A model generated the notes under the pieces. It was not told the origin of the DNA, ran no database searches, and saw only the letters and a program-made list of their open reading frames with translations. DNA of 52,530 nucleotides from Nemertoderma westbladi (taxonomy: Eukaryota > Xenacoelomorpha > Nemertodermatida > Nemertodermatidae), in contig JAUCBJ010002549.1 of NCBI GenBank assembly GCA_032718475.1, positions 1 to 52,530 on the forward strand, given 5' to 3'. Shown piece by piece: positions 21,698-32,885 of this stretch (position 1 is the stretch's first letter; each line of letters starts with the position of its first letter). A program made the position numbers and the translations under genes.

Positions 21698-23515
21698 TTA
21701 AGAATGCTGTGCCGGCTTGTCAACAAAATTGCACTGCCACAACTCCCTATCACCCATGACATTTGCTAGATCATCCGCATCTTTAAGGCCAGTGTCCTTT
21801 AAGATGCGTCTCAAGAAAGTCATGGGCTGTCCACCATGCTTATTCACTCCATGAGGCTGCCAAAGTACAAGATTATGCACTGGCTGGTCCTCACGGCGAA
21901 AGCAATGTCCTGCAAAGCGGAGGCGATTTTGTTCTAGTGTCGAGCTTGGGGGAACCAATGAGACACCTCCAATGTTATATAGTGTCTGGTTGGAGATGTG
22001 TGCATTGTACTTGACACAATGAACCCGGCGTAGCATTCTTGTGAATGTGCCATCCAGAGATTTGGTGTCCTCAGCAGTTAGAGCCCAGCATGGACTCCCA
22101 TAGAGGAGTACTGGAACTACTGCCTCTCTAAATAATCGGACCTTAAGTTTCCGATTAATTATCGGTGACTTCCAAATCCTGGAAAGCCTATTCAAGGCTG
22201 CCCATGCCTTTCCCTTACGTATTCGAAGGTCCTCACCTGACTTCCGGATCCATGATCCCAGGTAACAGAAGTCGTCCACATGCTCAAGCATACCATCCTT
22301 TGAGCTTATGCTCATCCGATCAGAGACTTGCTGAGGACTTTCAAAGTTAACTGTCAGAACTTTGGTCTTTCTGGAGTTAATAAAAAGACCAACACTAGAA
22401 GCAGCATGTTCTAATGAGCTGAGGAGCCGTTGGGCTCCCTCTAATGATTCTGAGAGTCTAGATCAAAGTCAGTAGATCAAGGTTCAGCAAAGTCTAGATC
22501 AGTTAGGTACTTGGCAGGATTTCCTCGACTTCTGGAGCCAGTAGGTGGAGTTATCATCACCCCATCATCATTATAATGATCTAAGGACATGCGTAGAACA
22601 TAGTCAACCACAATAATGAACAAGAATGGTGCAAGTGTGTCTCCTTGGAGGACGCCCCATAACACTTCAAATGGTTCTGTGTCACCGTCAACAGTAGACA
22701 CAAATGTTGTCGAACCATCGTATACTGATCTGATTGCTGCAATAATTTCATCAGGAATCCCATATAATGAAAGTATGCTGAACATACGTGAGCGAGAGAC
22801 TGAATCAAAGGCCTTGAAGAAGTCAACAAAGATAACAGCCATATGCCTGTCTTTCTTTTTTGATAACTCTTCAATTATCCTTCTAAGTGCCAAAATGGGC
22901 TCTATGGTCCCACGACCTTTACGGAACCCATTCTGATTTCCACGGAGCAGTCTCTCAATGGGATCCCTGATGCGATTTAATAGAATCCTATTGTATAGCT
23001 TTGCAGCAATCGAGATCAATGAGATTCCCCGAAAAGAACCATAGAGTGTTAGGTTGCCCTTCTTGGGAACTGGCACCAACTTATTTGTTTTCATTTCTTG
23101 TGGGACTCTTGTTGTTCGGTACATGTCTACTATGATGGGATAGATGAGCTTTAAACACTCAGGTATTTTAAAGACCTCAGGGGGAACACCATCTACTCCA
23201 CTGGCACGATTGGTCTTAATGCTCTTTGCAGCAGCCTTCACTTCTGCAAAGGAGATATCGCCAATGGGAATATCTGGGAGTACAGACTCAGACACTTTTA
23301 CTTCTATAAAGTTATCAGGCAATACCCTGTCATTATTGAGGAGCTTTTCAAAGTGGGCTTTCCAACCATTGAGTCGATTGGCTGGTGATTCAGCCTTAAC
23401 CTTGGTGGTTGGTTGGCTTTTCCGCCCAGTAAGCAGATTGATCGATTTCCATGCCTGGGATGATTGCCTGCTGTCGTCAGCATCATTGATGGCATCAACC
23501 TGTTGGTTTATTAGC
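21698..23515 (-). pseudogene. RTE-like copy C, reverse transcriptase and C-terminus
   Basis: Continues from the endonuclease (ELINQQVDAINDADDS). RT motifs: NRASGVDGVPPEVFKI, KKGNLTLYGSFRGISLI, RGNQNGFRKGRG, motif A VIFVDFFKAFDS, motif B VLWGVLQGDTLAPFLF. Motif C is destroyed: where copies B and D have FADDLGVL, copy C reads FAEP then stop near 22477-22480. A short segment there has been replaced by sequence that duplicates gactttgatctaga. After the lesion the correct frame resumes to the C-terminal stop (22315-21698: YLGSWIRKSGEDL, LLYGSPCWALT, KPAQHS). Confidence 0.88.
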
Positions 23516-23517
23516 TC

Positions 23518-25011
23518 CTATAGATTAGCAGAGTACTGTCTGTTCAGGGACCTAGATGCAGCCTTAACTGCATTCTTGGCCGCTGTAGTCTGTTTGAGTC
23601 GGGACTCTTTCTGCGCCTTATGAAGGTCATTTCGGCACTTCTGAATTTTGTTGTCAGTCCAGGGGGCCCTTTTCCTGTTTCGAGGGTATACAGGAACTGT
23701 TTCTGCAGCTGCTAACTTAACTGCTTCTGTAAAGGCAGTATAGCCCTCACAGTGATCTGCCGCCTCAGAAGCAAGAGCCTCATACCTGTTGCTCAGCTGT
23801 AGTGTGAAGCTGGATCTCACACTTGGCTGTTGCAACAGAGATGACCAGTCATGCCGTGGCAAGGCAGATTTCGTTGTTCTGCTAGCACGCAGACTAAGTC
23901 TTATCTTGGCCACAATAAGGCGGTGATCACTGGAGAAGGGTCGAAGTGTAAATGCATTACAGTCTTGTATAGAGCTCCTGTATTTCCTACGAAACAGAAT
24001 ATGGTCTATCTGGGACTTGTGACCACTGGGTCCACTATGAGTCCATAGCTTTCCAGTTCGCTTCTTGAACTGGGTTCCAGCCGAAAACAATCCATTTCCA
24101 GAGATAAAATCCTGAAGATGGACAGAATTTCGGTTAACACTATTGCTATAGACCCAGGGCGATGTAGGTGATTGATGCAGACTTGCATTAAAGTCTCCCA
24201 GGAATGTTAAGAATGCATGCTGATCCACTCCATCAGTAGCTGCTTGTAGATTGTGGTAGAAATTTTCCACCTCCTCTACAGGGGCAACACTAGTTGGAGA
24301 GTAGCACACTATCAGAACCACCTTAGGAAACTTCTTAGCCAGTCTTCCAGAACATGAGAAGTGGCAACGGATGATGCGGTTAGAGATTTGGTCTATTTTG
24401 TCCAATGCTGCATGTGCAGTTGGATTCATCAATAGACCAATTCCACCATTTTCACTATCATCTGCTGACGCGAGGGCGAGTCCCAACCGCCCCACCATGT
24501 CCTTAATCAGAACCTCATCAGTCTGTCCAGTCTGCATTCGGTGCTCTTGAACACCCATTGCGCTAAGAGAAAGCTTATCTGCCAAGGCAGTCAGCTCACC
24601 TTGTCGCATTGGGCACCCGAGTGTTAGGGTGTTTACTGAGGCTAGTCTTGTGACTTGCCTCAGATTCACCAATGGCTTTGTTGGTCGGGGTGGAACATGA
24701 GAGTAGCCTCCAACTCCAGAATCCCTCTCCCCATCACAATCTGGCCTTCCTGGTGACCCAGGGTTTCGGCCAGAAAGGTCATCAGGAAAGGGACTCAAAG
24801 AATTGTTGGCTGCTCTCTCTCCAGTAGGGGGTGAGACAGGCAGCCGGTCAGGAGTTAACTGACGCCTGTGAGGCCAATTGTGTCCGGTAATTCCACTGGC
24901 CTCTAGTGGCCGGACCTCCGCATTGCTAATGTAATCCATAGTGGGGGTTGGGGGGTGCTTATGCCGAGTCAGCTCTCGGGGCAAATACCACACTCTAGTT
25001 TGCCATTCCAC
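23518..25011 (-). pseudogene. RTE-like copy C, AP-endonuclease domain
   Basis: A 497-codon frame. Roughly the first 130 residues are proline-rich and lack a recognised domain. The exonuclease-endonuclease-phosphatase fold follows: VQEHRM near residue 180 (metal-binding Glu), LLMNPTAHAAL, VLIVCYSPTSVAP, the diagnostic FLGDFNASL, QIDHILFRRK and the active-site His in SSDHRLIVAKI. It nicks target DNA to prime reverse transcription. The frame ends in TAG at 23518-23520 where copy D has CAG (Gln, NLQELINQQ), so a single nonsense change separates endonuclease from RT. Start codon choice is uncertain because the 5' region has no homologous comparison. Confidence 0.85.
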
Positions 25012-25315
25012 AGGGTGGGTGTTGCAATGGAGTCAGATATGAGGCCCACTCTACTCCTGACCAGCCATTGGTAGATCACCATCTGCCTGGTCAGGCCATA
25101 TACCCCTGCAGCCAAGTATATGGGTCCTTAATCCAGGACCAAGGGCGTCCTTATCCCAGAACGAAGGGGGTCCTAGTTACAGGACCAGATTTGCCCTAGT
25201 AAGAGGGTCTATGCAGCTACAGGTGGCACCTCCTTTATGCTGCATGGAGGTGGCAAGTTTTCTTGATCAATGACCTAGAATACCTGACCTGACCTGGGTA
25301 GACTACTCTCCTTAC

Positions 25316-25546
25316 ACCGGGACCAACTTTATCCTTCAAAAGACAGCGCGCTTTGGCTTTCAATATTGGAGTGATTTTGGTAGGCCTACCGGACCTTGTT
25401 GCATCTTTAACTGTTCCAACCTGGTCTTTCCACTTCCTAACGGTATTTAAATCACAACCAACCATTCGTGCAATTTCCCCAACTCTATTGCCTGCTGCCG
25501 AGAGGGCCTGAATCTGACCTCGCTTTATTTCTGCCACCCGAACCAT
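25316..25546 (-). pseudogene. Tc1-like transposase, N-terminal HTH part
   Basis: Start chosen at MVRVAEIKRG (codon at 25544-25546); upstream residues are hydrophobic filler with no family resemblance. The sequence RGQIQALSAAGNRVGEIARM is a helix-turn-helix of the paired/Tc1 type. RKWKDQVG and a GRPTKI motif follow, the conserved GRPR-like linker of Tc1 transposases. It breaks off at GPGVRRV where RTE-like copy C was inserted; the rest is at 20828-21646. Confidence 0.8.
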
Positions 25547-25769
25547 AACAACAAACACTACAAACACAAAGACACAGTTCAGTAGGCTACTGTACATACA
25601 CAGTACACAACACACCAATCTGTGGGTACTGGGTAAAGTGCCTAACCATTAGAACTGCAGTACTGTTGTAGGACTAATATTGTCCTGCAACCACGATTAC
25701 TTGCAGTAGGTAGGCTCTATAGATGCCAATTTACTAAGACATATGCTGGTACTGTAGACTTTATTAGGG

Positions 25770-25813
25770 CTGTAACAAAAGTTCCTCCCTATAGGGAATT
25801 TATTTTGTTACAG
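25770..25813. repeat. 44-bp imperfect palindrome at Tc1 right end
   Basis: ctgtaacaaaa ... ccctataggg ... ttttgttacag: 11-bp arms and a 10-bp palindromic centre. The left arm resembles the Tc1 terminal repeat in the same orientation as the left end at 20690. Confidence 0.6.
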
Positions 25814-25835
25814 TAATACCTATATCAAAACTGCC

Positions 25836-27190
25836 TTAAACCAAAACACTTAAATTAACGATTTTGAGAGCCTTAGAAACCTTCTCCTTACAATGTAGTT
25901 CGAACTTTAAATTATCAGCAATAAGGACACCTAGGTCTTTGAACTTACAATCAGAATTAATTAAAATGTCATTCAAATAAAAATCGACTGCACCATTCAC
26001 TTTCTTTGCACCCACATGGATAACACTACATTTATCAACTGCTATTTTAAGCTGCCAGTTTTTGGTCCAAAATTCCAACCTCTGAATAGCTGAAATTAAA
26101 AGATGACTATCATCACTCTTCGCATACATTTTCAAATCGTCGGCAAACAGCTGACAGGTAACTGGACTAATTATGTCTGGCAGGTCGTTTACAAACAACA
26201 GGAAGGGAAGAGGACCCAATACACTACCCTGGGGGGTGCCGGAAATGACGTCACAAGTTATCGAATGCTGATTTCCAACAACCACGCGTTGCGTGCGATT
26301 GGAAAGAAAAGCCCTAATCCATAATAATAAATTACCTGATATACCATAGCAAGACAACTTATGCACCAACTTGTTATGTACCACAGAGTCAAAGGCCTTA
26401 GCTAGATCTACATAAATTATATCAACGGAATTGCGATTATCAAGCTGTTTGTGTACCAGTGGTTTGTAGATTCCAAAAGTTGTGTACATGTAGACCGTCT
26501 CTTCATGAAACCATGTTGAGACTTTGTTATTATATGGTTTGTCAGTAGATAATCAAGCAATTCTGTTTTTATACATAATTCCATTATTTTACAACCAATA
26601 CAAGTAAGTGATATGGGACGATAATTGTAAGGATCAGTTGGATCTCCCTTTTTAAATAAGGGTATAATATCGGCTGTACGCCATATGTCGGGTAAAGTGT
26701 GTGATTCAAATGATACCTTAAAAATTACAGATAAAGGAGCCGCCAGACAACGCGCCAGTTTAGAAAATATGTAACATGGTAAACCATCAGGAGTTCTGCT
26801 TAATTTAGGCTCTAATTTACGAAGAACTGAAAAAACATTAACAGGTGAAAAGTCTATATTCGATATATGCACACTAGAAGATACTTTATTGGTAAAATTT
26901 GGCAAAACATTATCATCAGTGGTGAAATTTTCTGTAAACACACTTGCAAGTATATTAGCTCTCGCGCAATCGTCAACAATAATACTACCATTGTACTTAA
27001 AAGCGGAAATACCAGCTCGATTGTTACGCTTTGAATTTACGTAAGAGAAAATTGCATCCGACATACCAGAACTTAGTATCTTATTTTCACGAATACATGC
27101 GGCACGGTAAACCGCCTTTGAAGCTGCTTTGGCACACCTTTTATATTCGGCCTGGCCATCTACAGTGTGTCTTCGCCGCCACGCAATTTT
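25836..27190 (-). pseudogene. CR1/Jockey-group non-LTR reverse transcriptase, copy 1
   Basis: 5'-truncated RT. From 27190: AEYKRCAKAASKAVYRAA (linker), then MSDAIFSYVNSKRNN, FSVLRKLEPKLSRTPDGLPC, IIPLFKKGDPTDPYNYRPIS and QHGFMKRRSTCTQLLE. A frameshift near 26470 follows, then motif A IIYVDLAKAFDSVVH, motif B ISGTPQGSVLGPLPFLLFVN, motif C CQLFADDLKMY and the thumb (KDLGVLIADNLKF). The catalytic Asp pair is intact. It ends abruptly at 25836, about 20 bp from the Tc1 right end, so the Tc1 insertion may have removed or separated its C-terminus. No endonuclease part is present. It is a different family from the element at 42.7-45.3 kb. Confidence 0.88.
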
Positions 27191-28801
27191 TTTCTTTTTT
27201 TGAAGAGTTCGTACGTAAGCCGGATATGATCTCTTATTTGACTACAAAACTTTACAACAAATATCAAAAAATTTAGTTTTTTAGCAGATAAGAAGATCGG
27301 TACGTACAGTAATTGATACATTTTTAGAAAAATGGAAAGAATTTCTAAACTTTTCACAGAATACATGTGTACCAAGTTTGGTTATACAGTATTTCATCAA
27401 TGATTGGCGGACTTATTTCGGTTTTTATCAAAATTTTGAAACTATCGGTACCAACAGACAGAATGTCTGATATGTGACCTTTGATTCCTTAAACTTCAGA
27501 TTATTTCCAAACTGTTGACAGACTTCATACGTACCAAGTTTGGTTTAATTTCATCTATAAATGACCGAGTTATACATTATTAGCGATCAAAAATTAGACA
27601 GATGACATATAACTCCTCAATGGCACCCACCCATATGCTAAGACTTCGGGTCAATTTGTTGGTCGCCCCACATTTTGCATCCATATCTTGGTTGGAAATA
27701 CTTAGTTGCACTTTATTATCACTAATTATCCAGAAATTACTGTTAGGTTAAGTGTAAGAGACCATTTTGACCATAAATTTCGTACAGGTCCCGTACTTTA
27801 CTTAGCAATGTCCCATACTTTACCACACAAACCACACTGTAAAAAATTAGCAATGTAGCAATTCGTCTGATATTTATATTTTTATTTAAGCTTAATAATA
27901 CAGCTTTATCCTAAACATCAACTCAACACCGTACCTGCGCACAATTCGCTAAATTTTAGAATTGAATCATAAAATAAAAAAAAACATTTCGTACGAATCC
28001 GTACTTTACCTTAATTGGACAAGCTGGTGTTTTCTCAAAAGTGACTAAGTCCCGCCATAAGCTTCGCGAAATCAAAGCTGATATTCGAAAGTTCAATCCA
28101 AGCACAATTTTGTGCACATATGTGCTGTGGATAACATTGTACAGGCAATCAAAGTTCAAAATTGTGTACGAATGTCCCGTACTTTACTTTGGAATGAGCC
28201 TACACATAAATTGTACTTTTATTATAGGAACTTATCTAGGGATAAGTTTATTTCACTCATCTTTGTTTTCTTGGTGCAATTGTTGGACTAATCAAATCAC
28301 ATACTTTTATCCATGTAGTGTACATATTTTGGAATTTCCGCGTCTCCATCTCTCAAAACCACGATAATATATACTTATCATTCGAGGATTTAACCCTTGA
28401 TTAGGACATTTTTGGATATGTGTCAATGTGCGGCACGAAAACTACTAGTAGCATAAATTTGATATTAAAAAATCACTACCAAATCAACCGGATTTTTAGA
28501 TATTATGGGATTTCTGGGACGCTGGTCACAATATACGAATATGACATTCAAAAATATCGTATTATCCAAACAATTTCGATTTTTGCCCCTGAGGGGCCAA
28601 AATATCACCAAAAATATTGGTTGCTTTGCCAGAAAATATTTTTAATAAGTTTTATCGTGATCAGCAATCTCAAAAACCCTTATAAAATCAAAATTTTAAA
28701 TTTTGACACAGGATCTAAAAAATTTCTAAAATGACCCTCGCCCCGGGCCAATTACGTTGTAAAATATTGTTTTTTTTTTAAATAGTCCGGGGCAGATAGG
28801 G
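27191..28801. other. Non-coding stretch
   Basis: No gene seen. A phrase close to gtaccaagtttggttta recurs (27368, 27530), and tcccgtactttac-like words recur between 27.78 and 28.19 kb, suggesting an unrecognised decayed repeat. A 104-codon frame at 28420 has no motif. Confidence 0.45.
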
Positions 28802-28805
28802 TTAA

Positions 28806-28936
28806 GGGGGGGGGGGGGGGGGGGGTGTTCACCCTTTTCGGACAACTCTTCGCTTCGATTTATCACTCTCTGCGTTTCAAAATTGTTTGGTTTTGGCTAA
28901 AATTTGGAATATAGGTACCTAAGATGCTATTCTACG
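28806..28936. mobile_element. Left end of a piggyBac-like MITE
   Basis: TTAA (28802-28805) followed by 20 G, then sequence matching 1231-1336 nearly base for base (ttttcggacaactcttcg, caaaattgtttggttttggc, aggtacctaagatgctattctac). The remainder of the MITE is absent; Penelope-like sequence follows. Confidence 0.75.
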
Positions 28937-28944
28937 TATGTACG

Positions 28945-29520
28945 TATATCGTTAGTTTTGACGTTAAATCACTGTTTACAAATGTTCCCTTGGATGAAAC
29001 TATATCAATAATTTCATCACAACTATTTAAAGACAGTGACATCTCTCTTGGGTTAAACCGTAGGCAATACAAAATACTTCTTGAACTATCAGTCAAGGAG
29101 GTAGAGTTCATATTCAATGAGAATACGTACATATATATATATATATACTATACAGACTGACGGGGTAGCCAGTGGATAGCCCCCTAGGGCCACCTTTCGC
29201 TAATGCTTTTCTTTGTCAACATGAAGCGAATTGGTTAGGTTAAGTCAATGTCCAGCTCAAATCTCTCCAGTTCTGTACAGACGATATGTGGATGACTGTT
29301 TCCTTCTGTTCAACAGCCGGTAACAGGCGGCAAAATTTCTGAGTTATCTAAACTCAAAACACCGCTGTATAGAATTTACTGCAGAGCATGAGTTGGATAA
29401 TACCATCTCCTTCCTTGATGTCTCTATTACAAAGGGTTCTGAGTACCTACACACCTCCATATACCATAAGCCCACTTTCACATGTTTGTACAATAGATAT
29501 GATGCCTACGTTCCACTTTT
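28945..29520 (+). pseudogene. Penelope-like element, RT fragment
   Basis: IVSFDVKSLFTNVPLDETIS is the characteristic Penelope-like RT motif A block. QYKILLELSVKEVEFIFNEN follows, interrupted by a (TA)n expansion near 29130-29150. TDGV then leads into degraded motif B sequence, and the nucleotide run tacagacgatatgtggatga encodes YRRYVDD (motif C) in another frame near 29275. Further on, ISWII/PSLMSLLQ-like and HKPTFTC-like remnants can be discerned. Multiple frameshifts; no GIY-YIG part follows here. The next 350 bp end in a cgaaacgttt motif near 29848. Confidence 0.8.
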
Positions 29521-30607
29521 ATTGTACTGTACTAGTGTACTACCGTAGTATTTCTACCTGAGTAAATACTTGTACCGTTGATAAATCTGCTTATCATTTT
29601 TTAGTCTGTCTTGTGTTGTACTAGTTTTTTGTATCATACGTATTTCTTAGCCCTTACAATTTGCCCGTTATCGTATTATTCTCAATACAATACTTTTCTG
29701 TATGCCCATTTCAGTATTTACCGGTCCATCTGTACCCTAATCAGTCTTTCTCTTAATTCCTGTAGTATAAGCTTTCTTGTACAGTTTGTTTATAATTATA
29801 TTTATGTATCCTGTTAATCCATTGAATCCATATAAAGTTTATTATATCGAAACGTTTGGTTATTTAATTATAATGTTTTTCATCGCGTTTGCGCTTCTAT
29901 TTATACCTAGAATATTGCCTAATCTTAGTGGAACAAATCTGTACTGGTACTCCCAGATATAAATGGTAGGTCAGCCAAAATATCACACAAGTATTCATGC
30001 TACTCTATAGCTAAAAGTTCTGATATGGGGTTTTCCTAGTCGCTGATTATATTTCTGACATCAGATTTCACATTAAACAAAAACTACTCTGACTATATGT
30101 CTGTCTGTCGTTTTTTCTGTCTATCTAGCAATCTGTCAATCAAAGTAATAGGAGAGCGTACCAACTAGCTAAAATTTTTGTTATGGTGGTTTCCATGGTT
30201 GGTAAATTTCATTTCCAATGTCAGTTTAGTTTTAATGTATGACCGCATCCACATATGTTCAGTTGTCCGTTATATTTTGACAGGCAGACAGACAGACAGC
30301 TATTCAGATAGACATGATAATGTCAAATGAGAAAACTGACTTCGGAATTGAAATCAGCGACCCGGAAAACCCTTGTATCAAAATTTGAAAAATTGTGTTG
30401 TGTGCATTCTAATAATTATGGCTTTTCCAAAATTGAACGAATTCACTAGGGATTTGGCGTCACCAAAATATTATACATACGTAATGATTTACTTGCTTTA
30501 ATTTTGCAAGTGAAATTATCTTGGACGATGGACGATGTTTAACTGTATTGATTCTGTGCCAACCAATATTGGTCAATAAAACATTATTAATATTGACGCA
30601 ATAGAGA
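29521..30607. other. Non-coding stretch, includes Penelope tail and host-gene upstream region
   Basis: No gene seen. An inverted pair gtctgtctgtc (about 30098) and gacagacagac (about 30288) brackets roughly 200 bp and could be a small foldback element. The last 100 bp lie just upstream of the host-like gene start at 30608. Confidence 0.45.
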
Positions 30608-30822
30608 ATGATTCATCAACATCAGCTCCTACTTCTGATTATTGTGTTGCTAAACTTGACAGTACAAATATATTGTGGCGAAAAAAGTGTCAGTTGCTAT
30701 AGAGACACCACCTTCGGTGAAGGTTGCCATGGATCGTTTGAAGACCATCAGCTGAATAATCACATTATCAAAAATATAATAAAAATTGTATCAAGGATAA
30801 ACTGCAGTCGTTTGTGCCTCAG
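30608..30822 (+). CDS. PAN/apple-like secreted protein, exon 1 (candidate host gene)
   Basis: ATG is followed by a strongly hydrophobic stretch (LLLLIIVLLNLTVQIYC), a good secretion signal of about 23 residues. A cysteine-containing segment follows (VSCYRDTTFGEGC, then INCSRLCL). The exon ends at AG|GTAAAC after 30822, leaving two bases of a codon. Joined to exon 2 at 31035 the frame gives C-S-R-L-C-L-S-N-K-K-C-K-S-F-N-Y, which resembles the central helix and strand of PAN/apple domains (C..C..x-C-x-S-F-N-Y). Such domains bind protein or carbohydrate ligands outside cells. No stops or retrotransposon motifs occur. Function and downstream exons are unknown. Confidence 0.6.
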
Positions 30823-31034
30823 GTAAACATAAACTTATTGTACTTTCATAGTTTATCTTCTAGATTCATAGGAAATCGTACATCCTTCATATAACATTTA
30901 CAATAAGAATGTAATGTATTATTTTTATTTTATCAGCAGTTAGTTAGTCAGTAGAATCAGTTAGTTTATTTATGTAGCTGACTCGTAAATAATTCAAATT
31001 AATGAATAAAAAGGTATCATTACTTGTCTTGCAG

Positions 31035-31209
31035 CAATAAAAAATGCAAGTCTTTCAACTATCGAAAGAAGAAAACACATTCCTGCCAGTTGAACGATCA
31101 GTATGCGGAAGATGTACCAGATGTTGATCTAATAAGCAACGATGCATACGATTACGTGGCCGTTAGTGATGATGCTACAAATGCTGACAAACCTGAAATA
31201 ACTCCTCCA
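31035..31209 (+). CDS. PAN/apple-like secreted protein, exon 2
   Basis: Acceptor tgtcttgcag|C precedes KKCKSFNYRKKKTHSCQLND, then an acidic segment (YAEDVPDVDLISNDAYDY) that fits the end of a PAN domain. The exon ends CCTCCA|GTAAGT at 31209, a near-consensus donor in phase 0. Phases of both splice sites agree, which supports a real spliced gene. I could not find a convincing exon 3 before the repeat-rich region at 31.8 kb; it may lie beyond the repeats or outside the window. Confidence 0.6.
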
Positions 31210-31793
31210 GTAAGTATTTAAGTAACCGAAAATAAGTGATTAAAAAATAAACTTTCGTTTATTGTTTTGGTTCCCCCAACGCCAACAGGCCTCTGTAACT
31301 TGCACCTTTACTAACCTGTTCCTTTAAATGGCCATGGGACCTAAAATTGAATGAATATTATGTAAAAAAAATATGTACAAAATAGAAAATGTTCAAGGAA
31401 GTCTGTAGTCAGTCTGGGTAGTTGTAGCGGGCTATATTCAGTTACTCGTAGACCCCGGGAATTTAGTTTCTCTATCTGGACGTCGCGATCACTAGATACC
31501 ATACCACTGTGGTACAGCTTTACCGCTTGTTGTAGACACAATAATGTAATATTAACTTTATAAATAAACTAAAATAACTTTAAATAAAATAACTTTATTA
31601 TACTAGAAAGCCAGCAAGCTGGCTGGGAGGAGCCCGGGGGAGGAATCCTGCAAAAATGAACTATGTCAGTCAGTAGTAAGTAAACTAAACAATTGTCTAA
31701 ACTGTAAGGCGTGCGTGAGGCTAGCTGACTTTGTGGCTCGTCCCTCATAATAAGAAATTAAACTTTCCTACCACTAACACAAAAATAGGTAGC
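31210..31793. other. Intron-like/non-coding stretch
   Basis: No exon recognised. Contains a short inverted repeat gccagcaagctggc near 31613 and otherwise featureless AT-rich sequence. Confidence 0.4.
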
Positions 31794-32225
31794 ACGAACT
31801 TAATTCCAATTGAAACATATTTGGTTCCAAAATAAATTTTACAAAGCGAACTTAGTTCCAATCGAGGCGAACTTAGTTCCAATCGAAACGTATTTAGTTA
31901 CAAAATAAATTTTATAAAGCGAACTTAGTTCCAATCGAGGCGAACTTAGTTCCAATCGAGGCGAACTTATTAGTTCCAATCCAAGAATATCAAAACGAAT
32001 TTAGTTCCAATGGAAGCGAATTTAGTTCCAATGGAAGCGAATTTAGTTCCAATGGAAGCGAATTTAGTTCCAATGGATGCGAATTTAGTTACAATGGATG
32101 CGAATTTAGTTCCAATGGAAGCAAATTTAGTTCCAATGGATGCGAATTTAGTTCCAATGGAAGCGAATTTAGTTCCAATGGGTACGAACTTAGTTCCAAT
32201 GGGTACGAATTTAGTTCCAATGTTT
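31794..32225. repeat. 21-bp minisatellite, forward arm of an inverted pair
   Basis: From degenerate acgaacttaattccaattg units at the left it becomes regular gcgaatttagttccaatgga(a/t) units with a 21-bp period between 31990 and 32225. One forward frame reads a 7-residue repeat (M-E-A-N-L-V-P), a consequence of the period. Confidence 0.9.
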
Positions 32226-32579
32226 CAATCGTGGGGATAGCCACGTAGTAGGCGAAGCCTATTGCGTAATGCCACTATTTGGGGGGGGGGGGGGGGGGGG
32301 GGGGATCAGGGTCAACAATAATTGTAAATAATTGTAAAACCCTTCTATCATTAAAAAAAAACGAATTATATGTATAATTACACATTTTGAAATATATATT
32401 AATCACGAGTATACTGATACTGGCTGACTGAGTCTGTAGTATTATAATAAATACACAAGTCATGCATGCACATTGTGCCATTTTCACACCAATTACAATA
32501 TTTACCAGTTGATTCGGTTCATGGCTGGATGGCGCGACGTGGATTGTTTGGGTTAGGAGGTTGGGCGTAGTTTCCATTT
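32226..32579. other. Spacer between inverted 21-bp arrays
   Basis: Contains a 24-G homopolymer at 32281-32304 and no gene. It would form the loop if the flanking arrays paired. Confidence 0.6.
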
Positions 32580-32885
32580 AACTAAATTGGCCTAAATTGG
32601 AACTAAATTCGCCTAAATTGGAACTAAATTCGCCTAAATTGGAACTAAATTCGCCTAAATTGGAACTAAATTCGTTTCCATTGGAACTAAATTGGCCTAA
32701 ATTGGAACTAAATTCGCCTAAATTGGAACTAAATTCGCCTAAATTGGAACTAAATTCGTTTCCATTGGAACTGAATTGGCCTAAATTGGAACTAAATTCG
32801 CCTAAATTGGAACTAAATTCGCCTAAATTGGAACTAAATTCGTTTCCATTGGAACTAAATTGGCCTAAATTTGAACGAAATTGAC
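32580..32885. repeat. 21-bp minisatellite, inverted arm
   Basis: Units cctaaattggaactaaattcg, the reverse complement of the unit at 31794-32225 with the variants tttccattgg and cctaaattgg interspersed. The two arrays face each other across about 350 bp. Confidence 0.9.

Larger units (their letters stand above)
21660..25302 (-). mobile_element. RTE-like retrotransposon copy C, essentially full length
   Basis: The 3.64-kb insert is bounded by an exact 13-bp duplication, ctactctccttac, at 21647-21659 and 25303-25315. On the minus strand the order is 5' untranslated region, apurinic-type endonuclease, RT, C-terminal region, the shared gcaatgcagcatgccgatcc end and a short (TAG)n tail. It is the only copy of the four with the 5' end preserved. 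Clade: RTE-like by the EN-RT single-ORF layout, the LLYGSPCWALT...FAGHCFRRED C-terminus and the microsatellite tail; a phylogeny would settle this. Confidence 0.88.
20690..25813 (-). mobile_element. Tc1/mariner-like transposon, split by RTE-like copy C
   Basis: Left end reads cagggtgtaacaaaagtttc next to TA (20688-20689). The right end finishes ttttgttacag next to TA (25814-25815), an imperfect inverted repeat of the left terminus. Between them lies a minus-strand Tc1-like transposase divided by a 3.6-kb retrotransposon with a 13-bp target duplication. Without the insertion the element is about 1.5 kb, the normal size for Tc1-like transposons. Confidence 0.75.

Noticed and set aside
32010-32240. 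Repeat protein ORF (M-E-A-N-L-V-P units)
   Set aside because: Satellite with a 21-bp period; no surrounding gene structure.
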